From Microbacterium aurugineum (GTDB taxonomy: Bacteria; Actinomycetota; Actinomycetes; Actinomycetales; Microbacteriaceae): 64,000 nucleotides of DNA. Below the pieces are notes generated by a model, which worked only from the letters and a program-made list of their open reading frames with translations, was not told where the DNA came from and ran no database searches. Both the position numbers and the translations under genes were made by a program. The stretch covers positions 3,562,996 through 3,626,995 of the forward strand of contig NZ_CP078078.1 of the NCBI RefSeq assembly GCF_023101205.1, in the 5' to 3' direction. How positions within the stretch are numbered: position 1 is the first letter of the stretch; every line of letters begins with the position of its first letter. Shown piece after piece: positions 26,935-36,086 of this stretch.

Positions 26935-27747
26935 TCACCGTCCCAGGACGGGAACCGGCGCCTCGTCGAACACGATCAGGGGGCGATCGCTGTCCGGTCG
27001 GGAGAGGACCACGGCGTCGACGTTCCACACCCGGGCGATGAGCTCGCGGGTGAGGACCTCCTGTGGCGACCCGGCCGCCTGCACATGACCGTTCGCGACG
27101 ACCACGATCCGATCGGCGAAGGCCGCCGCATGGTTCAGGTCGTGCAGTGCCGCGAAGACGGTCATCCCATCCCCGGCGAGTGAGCGCAGCAGCGTGAGGG
27201 CGTCGAGCTGGGCGCGGATGTCGAGATGGTTCGTCGGTTCGTCGCACAGCAGAAGTGCCGGACGCTGCGCCAGGGCCCTGGCGAGGTTCACGCGCTGACG
27301 CTCGCCGCCGGAGAGGGTCGCCGCATCGCGGTCGGCGAACGCGAGGGCACCGGCACGGCGCAGTGCCGTCTCCGTGGCCGCGGCGTCCGTCGCCTCGCTC
27401 TCGAACGACAGCCAGCCCCGGTGCGGAAGGAGCCCGAGTGCGACGATGTCGCGTCCCGTCATTCCCTCGGCCGCCGACCACTCCTGCTCCACCAGGGCCA
27501 CCCGCTGCGCGCGCTCCCGGCGCATCATCGTCAGGAGCGGGTCGCCGTGCAGGCGGACCGACTCGACCTCGCCGCGCAGCGTGCCGGCGATCAGTCGCAA
27601 CAGCGTGCTCTTGCCCGAACCGTTCGGGCCGAGCAGAGCGGTCACCGCCCCGCCCGGTGCGGTGAGATGCATCCCGTCGAGGATGAGCCGATCGCCGCGA
27701 CGGAAGCGGATGCGCCGGGCGTCGAGCCCGTCTCGGTGATCGGTCAT
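26935..27747 (-). CDS. ABC ATP-binding protein, FecE type; candidate F420-0 importer subunit
   Basis: This 270-aa ATPase has Walker A GPNGSGKS at about residue 40, signature LSGGERQR, Walker B LLLCDEP with TNHLDIR, and switch His in ALHDLNHAAAFADR, matching iron-siderophore/B12-type importers. It overlaps its permease gene by 4 bases. In actinobacteria a three-gene cassette of this type has been proposed to import F420-0 where cofE and Fgd are present; both occur 1-5 kb away here. A siderophore or cobalamin substrate remains possible. Confidence 0.85.
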   Translation of the reverse strand: MTDHRDGLDARRIRFRRGDRLILDGMHLTAPGGAVTALLGPNGSGKSTLLRLIAGTLRGEVESVRLHGDPLLTMMRRERAQRVALVEQEWSAAEGMTGRDIVALGLLPHRGWLSFESEATDAAATETALRRAGALAFADRDAATLSGGERQRVNLARALAQRPALLLCDEPTNHLDIRAQLDALTLLRSLAGDGMTVFAALHDLNHAAAFADRIVVVANGHVQAAGSPQEVLTRELIARVWNVDAVVLSRPDSDRPLIVFDEAPVPVLGR

Positions 27748-28817
27748 GTCCGGTTCCTCCGCATCCGCAGCATCAGCAGCGCGAACACCGGTCCGCCGAT
27801 GAGCGCGGTCACGATCCCGACCGGGAGCTCGCGCGGTTCGAACACGGTGCGGGCGATGGTGTCGGCCCAGATGAGGAACACCGCCCCGGCGAGGAACGAG
27901 ACCGGCAGCAGCGCGCGATGCCGGGCGCCGACGACCGCACGCACCGCGTGCGGGAGAATCAGCCCGACGAATCCGATCGAGCCGCTGACCGCGACCAGCG
28001 CACCGGTCAACAGGGCCGTGCAGAGGAAGAGGAGCACCCGCATCCGGGTGACCGGCACGCCCAGGGCTTCGGCGGCGGTGTCCCCGAGCGCGAGGCTGTC
28101 GAGCGGACGGGCCGACGCCAGCAGGGGGATGGCGCAGACGAGCACGGCGACACCGGCCAAGGTCGCATCCGCCCAGTTTGCGCCGCCGAGGGAGCCGAGC
28201 AGCCAGCTGAGGATCTCGCGGTAGCTGTCGTTCGTCGCACTCCAGAAGATCACCAGGCTGGTCAGCGCGGCGAGCACGGCCGACACCGCGAGCCCCGCGA
28301 GCACCACGGCGGTCGGTCCCGCGGAGCCGGCGGCGCGGGCGAGGCCGAGCGTCAGCACGAGAGCGAGCACCGCACCGGCGAAGGCCGCGAACGGCAGCGC
28401 CACCGCGGCGCCGAGGACGATCACGATCACCGCGCCCGTGGACGCGCCCGACGACAGCCCGAGCAGATACGGATCGGCGAGCGGGTTGCGGGTGAGTGCC
28501 TGCATCACGGCACCGCAGAGGGCCAGACCACCACCGACGGCGGCCGCCGTGAGCACGCGGGGCACACGTCCCTCCCAGATGATCGCGTCGCGGATCGGGG
28601 TGAGGCCGCTGGTCGCCCCGGTCAGGTGCGACCACACGCTCGCCAGGAGCTCGCCAGGGGTGATGTCGGCCGGTCCGATCGCGACGGCCGCGATCACGGT
28701 GACGGCGAGGGTGGGCAGCAGCACGGCGATGGCAGAGACCGTGCGCCGCCGTCTCGGGTGGGTGGTCGATGCCGCCGCGACCGGGACCGCCGCCCGCAAC
28801 GGGACAGTGACGCTCAC
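27744..28817 (-). CDS. FecCD-type ABC permease; candidate F420-0 importer subunit
   Basis: This 357-aa membrane protein has about 10 hydrophobic segments and FecCD motifs: RDAIIWEGRVPRVLTAAAVGGG, LCGAVMQALTRNPLADPYLLG, SGASTGAVIVIV and GFVGLILPHAVRAVVGARHR. One permease gene implies a homodimeric translocation pathway. It overlaps both neighbours by 4 bases. Substrate as discussed for the ATPase. Confidence 0.87.
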   Translation of the reverse strand: MSVTVPLRAAVPVAAASTTHPRRRRTVSAIAVLLPTLAVTVIAAVAIGPADITPGELLASVWSHLTGATSGLTPIRDAIIWEGRVPRVLTAAAVGGGLALCGAVMQALTRNPLADPYLLGLSSGASTGAVIVIVLGAAVALPFAAFAGAVLALVLTLGLARAAGSAGPTAVVLAGLAVSAVLAALTSLVIFWSATNDSYREILSWLLGSLGGANWADATLAGVAVLVCAIPLLASARPLDSLALGDTAAEALGVPVTRMRVLLFLCTALLTGALVAVSGSIGFVGLILPHAVRAVVGARHRALLPVSFLAGAVFLIWADTIARTVFEPRELPVGIVTALIGGPVFALLMLRMRRNRT

Positions 28818-29794
28818 TGTTCTCCGAGCTGGGTCACGATCGACTCCACGGCGTCAACGTTGCGGATCCCCGCCTCGGTGGCGGGGAAGTCGACGATCAC
28901 GAACCGTTGGTTCTGCACGGCGTCGAGCTCGGATGTGACCGGGTTCGACGTGAGCAGCGCGATCTTGGACTCCGCGGTGTTCCACGCGGCATCCACCAGC
29001 ACGATCACGTCGGGGTCGGCCTCGGCGATCAGCTCCCAGGAGCTCGACGTCCAGGTGTCGTGCACGTCGGCGAACACGTTGTCGAGGCCGGCCGCCGACA
29101 TGATCATCTGCGGTGCCCCGATGCCCGCACCGACGAACGGCTGGTCCGTGCCCGAGGAGTACCAGAGCGCCGTGAGTCCGCGCTCGTCCGGGGCGATCGC
29201 GTCGAGGGCGGCGCGCTGCTCCGCGATCAGCGCGGACGCGGCATCCTGTTCGCCGAGCAGCTTGCCGGCCTCGGCGAAACCGTCGAAGACGGCGTCGAAG
29301 GTGAGCGGGTCGGGCATGTAGCCCGGCGCCTTGCAGGCGGCGGGCGCGACGTAGGTGGTGATGCCGAGCTTCTGCAGGTCGGCGCGCTCGCCGGCACCGT
29401 CGACCGAGAAGTTCGACTCCCACCCGGCGAACACCAGGTCGGGCTCGAGCTCGAGCACGGCCTCCTTCGACGGCACCTTGTCGGAGACGACGTCGATGCC
29501 TTCCGCGCTCGCTGCGAGATCGTCCGGCAGGGGTCCGTCGGAGAAGGCGGAGCCGATGATGCGGTCGCCGGCGCCGAGCGCCAGGGCGAGTTCGAGCGTC
29601 GAGGACTTGATGGTGAGGATCCGCTGCGGGGCGGCCTCCACAGACACCTCGGTGCCGCAGTTGTCGAGGACGAGGGGTTTCGGATCGGCGGCGGCGGCGG
29701 GCGTTGTGGGAGCGCCGTTGCATCCGCTCAATCCGGCGGCGACGAGGAGGGCGAGGAGCGGGGTGGCGGCGAGGGCGCGGGTGGTGGCAGGCAT
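28814..29794 (-). CDS. Substrate-binding lipoprotein, class III; candidate F420-0 binding protein
   Basis: This 326-aa lipoprotein has a signal peptide ending in lipobox LSGC (residues about 21-24) and a BtuF/FepB-like fold with long inter-domain helix: APQRILTIKSSTLELALALG, LELEPDLVFAGWES, and the C-terminal FVIVDFPATEAGIRNVDAVE. CAT at 29792-29794 marks the start; the frame open to 29875 precedes the signal peptide. The proposed actinobacterial F420-0 importer family has this gene order and neighbourhood, hence the candidate substrate. Confidence 0.84.
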   Translation of the reverse strand: MPATTRALAATPLLALLVAAGLSGCNGAPTTPAAAADPKPLVLDNCGTEVSVEAAPQRILTIKSSTLELALALGAGDRIIGSAFSDGPLPDDLAASAEGIDVVSDKVPSKEAVLELEPDLVFAGWESNFSVDGAGERADLQKLGITTYVAPAACKAPGYMPDPLTFDAVFDGFAEAGKLLGEQDAASALIAEQRAALDAIAPDERGLTALWYSSGTDQPFVGAGIGAPQMIMSAAGLDNVFADVHDTWTSSSWELIAEADPDVIVLVDAAWNTAESKIALLTSNPVTSELDAVQNQRFVIVDFPATEAGIRNVDAVESIVTQLGEQ

Positions 29795-29908
29795 GGTTCT
29801 CCGGAAGACGAGGAAGGGAAGGGCGCAAGCGAGAGCACGTTCGCAGTCCAAGTCGGGACCACCGGCGTCGGCCAATCGGGTCGACGCGATGCGGTCATGC
29901 TAGCGCGG

Positions 29909-29948
29909 ATTTTGGATCCAAATCAATACTGGATTCTGGATCCAAAAT
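29909..29948 (+). promoter_or_regulatory. GntR operator site 4 (double site)
   Basis: The core TGGATTCTGGATCCA (29930-29944) fits TGGAT-N5-ATCCA perfectly. The whole region is also a long palindrome: ATTTTGGATCC (29909-29919) and GGATCCAAAAT (29938-29948) are perfect 11-bp arms around 18 bp. It lies between the divergent F420-0-type importer (minus) and the hydrolase operon (plus), so it could control both. Confidence 0.7.
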
Positions 29949-30024
29949 GAGTGATGATGGGAATCGCCCCACCGCAGCGGCGCAGATCGCCGATCGCGAC
30001 GCCGCGTTCAGCCGAGAGGAACCC

Positions 30025-30990
30025 ATGCAGACCACATCCGTCTCGTACTTCAGCGAGGGGCAGCGCATCTCCGCCGTGTGGCGCACCCCCGATCACGCGG
30101 GCCCCTACCGTGCGCTCGTGCAGGGGCCGGGCTGGCTCGGGCTCAAGGATGCCAAGCTCTACGTCCGCTATCACGAAGCCCTCGTCCAGGCGGGCTTCGC
30201 CGTGCTCGTGATCGACTACCGCGGTTTCGGCGACTCCGAGGGCGACCGCGGCTACCTGTCCCCGGCCTGGCAGCTCGAGGACCTCGTGAACGCCGTGACC
30301 TACCTCACCACGCGCGAGGACGTGATCGCCGACGCGATCGGGGTGTTCGGAACGGGCGGGACGGGAGGCGGCAACGCCGTGCTCCTGGCCGACGCCGACC
30401 CGCGCATCAAGGCCGCTGTGAGCCAGGTGCCCGTCGCCGACGGTGAGGACTGGCTGCACCGCATGCGCAGCGAGTATGAATGGCTCGACTTCCAGAAGTC
30501 CCTCGCCGAAGACCGCCGGCTGCGCGTCACCGAGGGGAAGGGGCGGATCGTGCACCCCCGCGAGGAGATCATGATCCCCACGGCCGAGCGTCGCGCCACG
30601 AAGATCAAGGCCGACGTCGACGACCGCATCCCGACCGCCGTCCCGCTTGCGTGCGCCGAGGGCATCCTCGCCTACCGGCCCATCGACGCGGCGTCCCGCC
30701 TGACCACGCCGCTGCTCGTGATCGGCGTCGAAGGCGATGCGACCACGCCGACCGACCACGCCGAAGCGCTGTACGAGGCCGCCCGTGGCCCGAAGCAGCT
30801 CATCATGCAGCGGCACACCACCCACTACGCCGCCTACGACGCCTACTGGGAGCAGACCACTCCGGTGATCGTCGAGTGGTTCGACCGGTACGTGCGGCCG
30901 GCGCATCTCATCCACCGGTCGTCGCCGTCGCCCGCGATCGGCGAATCCATCACCACAGAATCCGTCAGCAAAGAGGAGGTCGCGCGATGA
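30025..30990 (+). CDS. Alpha/beta-hydrolase lacking the serine nucleophile
   Basis: This 321-aa alpha/beta-hydrolase of the dienelactone-hydrolase/X-Pro peptidase-like group has a clear strand-turn segment VLVIDYRGFGDSEGDRG and a late acid/His region (VIGVEGDATTPTDHAEALY, MQRHTTHYAAYDAYWE). The nucleophile elbow, normally G-x-S-x-G-G, reads FGTGGTGGGNAV, so Ser appears replaced by Gly. It may act by a different mechanism (as in C-C hydrolases or lyases) or be non-hydrolytic. ATG 30025 follows GAGAGGA. It overlaps the next amidohydrolase gene by 4 bases and lies behind operator site 4. Confidence 0.8.
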   Translation: MQTTSVSYFSEGQRISAVWRTPDHAGPYRALVQGPGWLGLKDAKLYVRYHEALVQAGFAVLVIDYRGFGDSEGDRGYLSPAWQLEDLVNAVTYLTTREDVIADAIGVFGTGGTGGGNAVLLADADPRIKAAVSQVPVADGEDWLHRMRSEYEWLDFQKSLAEDRRLRVTEGKGRIVHPREEIMIPTAERRATKIKADVDDRIPTAVPLACAEGILAYRPIDAASRLTTPLLVIGVEGDATTPTDHAEALYEAARGPKQLIMQRHTTHYAAYDAYWEQTTPVIVEWFDRYVRPAHLIHRSSPSPAIGESITTESVSKEEVAR

Positions 30991-32393
30991 GCGTGGATCT
31001 GAAGATCACCGGTGGCACCGTCGTCACCCCCGCAGGGCCGGTGCAGGCCGACCTGCTCGTCGCCGACGGCAAGGTCGCCGGCATCGTCGCGGGAGGCACC
31101 GAGATCCCGGCCGCGCGCACGATCGATGCCGCGGGAAAGCTCGTGCTCCCCGGAATGGTCGACGTGCATGTGCACACCCGCGAACCCGGTTACGAGCACA
31201 AGGACGACATCTACACGACGAGCCTGCAGGCTGCGGCCGGCGGCGTCACCACGATGTTCGGGATGCCGAACCTCAAGCCGCCGACGACCGACGTCGCGAC
31301 GCTGACCGACGTGTTCCGTCGGTACGAGGAATCATCGATAGTCGACTGGAACCACAACCCCGCGCCGACGAAGTTCGACGAGATCGCCGGCATGAGCGAG
31401 ATGGGGATCCGGGCGTACAAGATCTACATGGTCGTCGACACCGGCCGCGACTATCCGCACCCCTCCGGTACCGGCATCCACAACCACGGGCACCTGCTCG
31501 AGATCATGGATCACATCGCCCAGACCGGCAAGCGCTTCATCGTGCACCCGCACGACCAGGCGCTCATGGACTACATCGAGGGCGCCTATCTCGCCCGTGG
31601 TGAGAACACCCCGGAGGGCTACGCCTCGGCCTACGCGGCTCGCGAGGGCGTGATCTGGGACACCGCGATCGACGTCGTGCTGCGTCTCGCGGAGGCCTCC
31701 GGCTGCCCGGTGCACATCGCGCACATCCAGACCCGACGCTCGATCGAGGCCGTGCGCCGTGCCAAGCAGAACGGCATCGACGTCACCTGCGAGGTCAACC
31801 ACTGGGCACCGTTCCTGTCGACGTGGAATGACGTCGAGACACTCGGACCGTACGCGCTCAGCTACTGGGTGCCCGACGACAACCGCGCCGCCGTCTGGGA
31901 GGGCATGCGTGACGGGACGATCGACATCGCCGCGAGCGACCACGCCCCGCACACCCGCGAGGAGAAGGAGGTCGGGTGGACCAAGATGTGGAGTTCGCAC
32001 ACCGGCACACCCGGCATCCAGTACTACTACGAGCTCATGCTCGACGCCGTGAACAAGGGTGAGCTCGACCTGCAGCGCGCGATCGACATGGTCGCCCACA
32101 TCCCCGCCGCCAAGTTCGGCCTGGAAGGGGTCAAGGGCTCTCTCGCCATCGGGGCGGACGCCGACATCGTGATCGCCGACCTCTCCGAGGAGTGGACCAT
32201 CACCAACGACGGCGTGCTGTCGAAGATCGGCTGGACCCCGTATGACGGACGCACCATCAGTGCGCGCATCCAGCGCACCCTCGTGCGCGGCGTCGACGTC
32301 TACGTCGGCGACGAGGTCACCGGCGACCGCACATTCGGAAAGCTCGCCGCATCGGCGGAAGACAGGGCGGCGTTCGCCGCGGAAGGGAACTGA
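30987..32393 (+). CDS. Cyclic amidohydrolase (dihydroorotase/hydantoinase/allantoinase family)
   Basis: This 468-aa TIM-barrel metal hydrolase opens a cyclic amide or imide ring. The metal motif is VDVHVHTREPGYEHKDD (HxH plus Arg), with the candidate bridging Lys in RAYKIYMV, further His in FIVHPHDQ and HIAHIQTRR, and the catalytic Asp in AASDHAPHTREEKE. Beta-sandwich ends (GGTVVTPAGPVQ; GADADIVIADLSEEW) are typical of dihydropyrimidinase relatives. The true substrate is unknown; the context (LLM oxidoreductases, LigAB-like dioxygenase) suggests an N-heterocyclic catabolic intermediate rather than pyrimidine biosynthesis. Confidence 0.85.
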   Translation: MSVDLKITGGTVVTPAGPVQADLLVADGKVAGIVAGGTEIPAARTIDAAGKLVLPGMVDVHVHTREPGYEHKDDIYTTSLQAAAGGVTTMFGMPNLKPPTTDVATLTDVFRRYEESSIVDWNHNPAPTKFDEIAGMSEMGIRAYKIYMVVDTGRDYPHPSGTGIHNHGHLLEIMDHIAQTGKRFIVHPHDQALMDYIEGAYLARGENTPEGYASAYAAREGVIWDTAIDVVLRLAEASGCPVHIAHIQTRRSIEAVRRAKQNGIDVTCEVNHWAPFLSTWNDVETLGPYALSYWVPDDNRAAVWEGMRDGTIDIAASDHAPHTREEKEVGWTKMWSSHTGTPGIQYYYELMLDAVNKGELDLQRAIDMVAHIPAAKFGLEGVKGSLAIGADADIVIADLSEEWTITNDGVLSKIGWTPYDGRTISARIQRTLVRGVDVYVGDEVTGDRTFGKLAASAEDRAAFAAEGN

Positions 32394-32394
32394 C

Positions 32395-33369
32395 ATGAAA
32401 TTCGGACTGCTGCTGCCGCACTTCGGCGAGGAAGCGAGCAAGGAGAAGCTCCTGGAGGGGTCGAAGCTCGCCGAGAGCTTCGGATTCGACTCCGTCTGGG
32501 TGCGCGACCACCTGGTCTTCGAACCGCACGGGGAGATGGAGAAGCCGAACCGCACGTTCTACGACGCGCTGACCACCCTCACCGCCATCGGCGCCGTCAC
32601 CGAGAAGATCGAGCTCGGCACCGGATCGCTGATCCCGTTCCGTCACCCGCTGGTCACGGCGCTCATGGCGGGGACGATGACGCAGCTGCTCGGCCCGCGC
32701 CTGATCCTCGGCTTCGGTGCCGGAACCTTCGACCACGAGTTCGAGGCGATCGGCTGGGGCGACCTGGACCGCGTCGAGATGGTGCGTTCGAACGCCGAGA
32801 TCCTGCGCCGGGTGTTCACCGAGAACGACGTCACCTACGACGACGGCATCTTCTCGTTCGAGAACGTCACCATCGAACCGAAGCCCGTGGGAGGACGCAT
32901 CCCGTTCTGGTACTGCGGCGCCACCCCGCGTTCGGCCCGTCTCGCGGCGGAGTTCGCCGACGGATGGATGCCCGGACGCACCGGACTCCTCACGATGGAG
33001 AAGCGCATCCAGACCATGCGCGAGATGACGGACGAGAACGGCCGACCGATGCCGACCGTCGCCGTCATCCCGCCGACCTCGATCGAGGACACGCGCGAGG
33101 AGGCCTTGAAGCACGTGAACATCCCGGGGCTTCTCGCCTGGGCCAACAAGGCCAAGTTCGCGGTGAAGCCGCCGTCCGGCAGCTTCGAAACCGTCGAAGA
33201 CCTCGAGGGCCAGCTCATCGTGGGTGACCCCGACCAGGCCGTCGAGCAGATCCGGCGGTTCGAGGAGGTCGGCACCGAGCACCTCGTGTTCGACTTCCGG
33301 TTCAAGTTCGATCGGTTCTTCGAGCAGATCGAACTCCTCGGCACCGAGGTGCTTCCTAAGCTGCGATAA
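32395..33369 (+). CDS. LLM-class flavin/F420-dependent oxidoreductase
   Basis: This 324-aa luciferase-like TIM barrel has FGLLLPHFGEEASKEKLLEG, SVWVRDHLVFEP, IELGTGSLIPFRHPLVTALM and GFGAGTFDHEFEAIGW. Such enzymes are FMNH2-dependent monooxygenases (RutA-like, opening N-heterocycles) or F420-dependent reductases; the sequence alone does not decide. ATG 32395 lies 1 base after the amidohydrolase stop, with GGAAGGG as ribosome site. It is co-transcribed with the hydrolase and amidohydrolase and is probably the step that activates the ring. Confidence 0.83.
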   Translation: MKFGLLLPHFGEEASKEKLLEGSKLAESFGFDSVWVRDHLVFEPHGEMEKPNRTFYDALTTLTAIGAVTEKIELGTGSLIPFRHPLVTALMAGTMTQLLGPRLILGFGAGTFDHEFEAIGWGDLDRVEMVRSNAEILRRVFTENDVTYDDGIFSFENVTIEPKPVGGRIPFWYCGATPRSARLAAEFADGWMPGRTGLLTMEKRIQTMREMTDENGRPMPTVAVIPPTSIEDTREEALKHVNIPGLLAWANKAKFAVKPPSGSFETVEDLEGQLIVGDPDQAVEQIRRFEEVGTEHLVFDFRFKFDRFFEQIELLGTEVLPKLR

Positions 33370-33409
33370 GCCGCGCACCGACGCGCGGCGATGAGACGAG
33401 AGGTCGACG

Positions 33410-34237
33410 ATGACTGACGTGAACCACACCGTACGGGACTCGGCGGATCCGCTGATCTCGGTCACCGGGCTCTCGGTGAGCTATGACGTCGCGCGGACGG
33501 GGAAGAAGCTGATCGCCATCGAGAACGTCGACCTCGACGTGTTCGAGGGCGAGTTCATCACGGTGCTCGGCCCGTCGGGGTGCGGCAAGACGACGTTCAT
33601 GAACGTCATCGCCGGCCTCGTCGCGCCGAGCACCGGATCCGTCCTCGTCGATGGGCAGCAGGTCGAGGGGCCAGGGCCGGACAGGGCCGTCGTCTTCCAG
33701 GACTACGCGCTCCTGCCCTGGCGCTCCGTGTTCGACAACGTGAAGTTCGGACTCGAGATGCAGAAGGGCCTGCGCACCGCCGACTGGCGGGCGAAGGTGC
33801 AGGAGGCCATCGACATGGTCGGGCTCAAGGGGTTCGAGTCCTCGTATCCCCGAGAGCTCTCCGGTGGCATGCAGCAGCGTGTCGGCCTCGCCCGCGCGTT
33901 CGTCGCCGAGCCGCGCATCCTGCTGATGGATGAGCCGCTCGGCGCCGTCGATGCGCTGACCCGCGAGGTGATGCGCGACGAGATCGAGAAGCTCATCGAG
34001 GCGACGGGCAAGACCGTCCTCTTCATCACGCACTCGATCGAGGAGGCGATCCTCCTGGGCGACCGCATCGTCGTCTTCAAGAGCCACCCCGGGGCGATCA
34101 AGGAGATCATCACGACCGACATCCCGCGCCCGCGCTCGGAGCGCTCGGTGCAGCACGACCCACGCTTCCTCGAACTCCGCGACCACCTCTGGGAGGCGCT
34201 GGAAGGGGAGGCGACGGCGGCGGCGGTGTCGAAATGA
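33410..34237 (+). CDS. ABC ATP-binding protein (SsuB/TauB/NrtD type)
   Basis: This 275-aa ATPase has Walker [10 protein letters not shown]-loop [14 protein letters not shown] (typical of nitrate/sulfonate/taurine/thiamine-precursor importers), signature LSGGMQQR, Walker B ILLMDEP with GAVDALTR, and switch His in [10 protein letters not shown]. It overlaps the first permease gene by 4 bases. The cognate lipoprotein is probably the convergent gene at 36218-37294. Confidence 0.88.
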   Translation: MTDVNHTVRDSADPLISVTGLSVSYDVARTGKKLIAIENVDLDVFEGEFITVLGPSGCGKTTFMNVIAGLVAPSTGSVLVDGQQVEGPGPDRAVVFQDYALLPWRSVFDNVKFGLEMQKGLRTADWRAKVQEAIDMVGLKGFESSYPRELSGGMQQRVGLARAFVAEPRILLMDEPLGAVDALTREVMRDEIEKLIEATGKTVLFITHSIEEAILLGDRIVVFKSHPGAIKEIITTDIPRPRSERSVQHDPRFLELRDHLWEALEGEATAAAVSK

Positions 34238-35067
34238 CCGCGCTCCTGGCCACCGGTCCGAATCTCGGCAGGGGTGGTGTCGCCGCCTGGCTCGCCGGGC
34301 TGAGCGCGAGGGGCAAGGCCGCCGTCATCGCGGTCGAGGTCGTGATCCTCCTCGTGCTGTGGCAGTTGGTGGTGGGTGTGCTCGGGTGGATCAGCCCGGT
34401 CTTCCTCCCTCCGCCCCTGGCCATCGCGCAGGGGTTCGGGGAGATCGTGGCCAACGGATCACTCGCCGCCAACGCCGGGGTCTCGGCGCAGGCATGGCTG
34501 ACCGGTTTCGCGCTGGCCGTGGTCGTCGGCATCCCGGTCGGACTCCTCATGGGCACCTCGCTCCCGGTCGATCGGGTGATCGGGCCGATCGCCTGGACGA
34601 TTTACGCCACGCCGTCGATCGCGTATCAGCCGCTCGCGAAGGCCTGGTTCGGCTTCGGGATCGGTCCGGTGATCTTCCTCGTGACGATCAGTGCGATCTT
34701 CCCGATCCTGCTCAACGTCGCCGCCGGTATGCGCACCACGAACCCCTCCATCATCCGCGCCGCGCGTGTGTATGGCGCGGGACGAATGCGGCTGTACCGC
34801 TCGGTCTACCTGCCGTCGACGATCCCGTTCCTGTTCGCGGGCCTCCGGCAGGCGGTGGTGCTCGCCACGATCGGCATGGTCGTGGCGGAGCTCGCCGGTT
34901 CTTCGAGCGGCATGGGCGCACTCATCATCCGCGCCTCGAACACGTATCAGACCGATCAGGCGTTCGCGGCGATCGCGGTCGTCGTGCTGTGGAGCGTGGG
35001 GATGACGCAGGTGGTCACGGCCATCGAACGCGGCGTCGCACCGTGGACGAGGAAGGGCAAGCGATGA
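34234..35067 (+). CDS. ABC permease (SsuC/TauC family), first
   Basis: This 277-aa protein has about six transmembrane segments and the EAA-loop-like region [39 protein letters not shown] after TM1 is typical of SsuC/ThiX permeases. Overlaps of 4 bases with both neighbours indicate a coupled operon. It probably forms a heterodimer with the second permease. Confidence 0.86.
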   Translation: MTALLATGPNLGRGGVAAWLAGLSARGKAAVIAVEVVILLVLWQLVVGVLGWISPVFLPPPLAIAQGFGEIVANGSLAANAGVSAQAWLTGFALAVVVGIPVGLLMGTSLPVDRVIGPIAWTIYATPSIAYQPLAKAWFGFGIGPVIFLVTISAIFPILLNVAAGMRTTNPSIIRAARVYGAGRMRLYRSVYLPSTIPFLFAGLRQAVVLATIGMVVAELAGSSSGMGALIIRASNTYQTDQAFAAIAVVVLWSVGMTQVVTAIERGVAPWTRKGKR

Positions 35068-35897
35068 GCGTGGTCTCGGCAACCGGAACGGTCCGAATCG
35101 TGCGGCCACGGCGCGTGGTGCGCTCCGGGGAGGGCAGGTGGACGCTGCTCCTGATCGGCGTCGTCGCCGCGGTGCTGCTCCTCTGGGAGGCGGTGGTCAG
35201 CTGGTTCCAGTGGATTCCCGCCGCGTTCCTGCCGGCCCCCAGTGCGATCGCCGTCGCGTTCGGTCAGCTCATGGTCGACCCGGAGTTCTGGTCGGCGTTC
35301 GTGTTCAGCGTCACGAACCTCCTGATCGGCCTCGCCATCGCGATCGTCGTCGGCGTGGTCGTGGGGCTCGCGGTCGGCTGGTCGCCGGTGCTGCGCTTCA
35401 TGGTCGCGCCGTTCCTGTGGGTGCTGTACTCGACCCCCAAGGTCGCGTTGGCCCCGCTGTTCATCCTCGGACTCGGGCTGGGCAGCGAGTCGAAGATCGC
35501 GCTCGTCATCCTGTTGGCCGTGTTCCCCATCCTGCTGAACACGATGGAGGGCGCGGTCACCGTGAACCCATCGCTCGTCAACGCGGCACGGGTGTACGGC
35601 GCCAAGGGGATCGGACTCGGCTGGAAGGTGATCTTCCCCGCCACGCTTCCCTACAGCCTCTCCGGGATCCAGCGCGGTGCTGCGCTCGGCTTCACGGGAG
35701 AGGTGCTCGGTGAGTTCCTCGGCGGGACCGGCGGCCTCGGTCACCTGCTGGAGTTCGCCGCCTATCAGTTCCGGATGGATGAGGCGATCGCGATGGTCGT
35801 GGTGATGGTCATCATCGCGAACCTCACGCTGCTGCTCATCTCGGTTCTCCGCCGTCGACTCGCTCCCTGGTACGACGAGCGCAAGATCGTCGGCTGA
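35064..35897 (+). CDS. ABC permease (SsuC/TauC family), second
   Basis: This 277-aa paralogue of the preceding permease has AAFLPAPSAIAVAFGQLM after TM1, VLYSTPKVALAPLFILGLG and the EAA-like NAARVYGAKGIGLGWKVIFP. Two distinct permeases suggest a heterodimeric channel. It is the last gene of the plus-strand run and is followed by a hairpin. Confidence 0.86.
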   Translation: MSVVSATGTVRIVRPRRVVRSGEGRWTLLLIGVVAAVLLLWEAVVSWFQWIPAAFLPAPSAIAVAFGQLMVDPEFWSAFVFSVTNLLIGLAIAIVVGVVVGLAVGWSPVLRFMVAPFLWVLYSTPKVALAPLFILGLGLGSESKIALVILLAVFPILLNTMEGAVTVNPSLVNAARVYGAKGIGLGWKVIFPATLPYSLSGIQRGAALGFTGEVLGEFLGGTGGLGHLLEFAAYQFRMDEAIAMVVVMVIIANLTLLLISVLRRRLAPWYDERKIVG

Positions 35898-35912
35898 TCC
35901 GCCACTTCGACT

Positions 35913-35950
35913 CCCGGTCCCCGTCTCATGCGCGACGGGGGCCGGGTCTT
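35913..35950 (+). terminator. Terminator after the second permease gene
   Basis: CCCGGTCCCCGTC (35913-35925) pairs with GACGGGGGCCGGG (35934-35946) over 13 bp with one G-U pair, around an 8-nt loop. TCTTTC follows, giving a partial U-tract. It lies 16 bases after the stop. Confidence 0.75.
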
Positions 35951-36086
35951 TCGTCGCGTCGTCCGCCCCTTTCTTGCTGCGGGATCAAAACCGCACCTGA
36001 GACACACCTCGAAGGTGCACTTTCCGTCCCGCAACCTGCGGCGCGAGCCCCGGGCCCGAGCCCCGGACACGGCTCGCAGCACATGC

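Noticed and set aside
2992..29944. GGATCC (BamHI) palindromes taken alone as the conserved signal.
   Set aside because: Sites 5 and 6 lack GGATCC; the inverted repeat TGGAT-N5-ATCCA explains all six sites, so GGATCC is only part of some copies.
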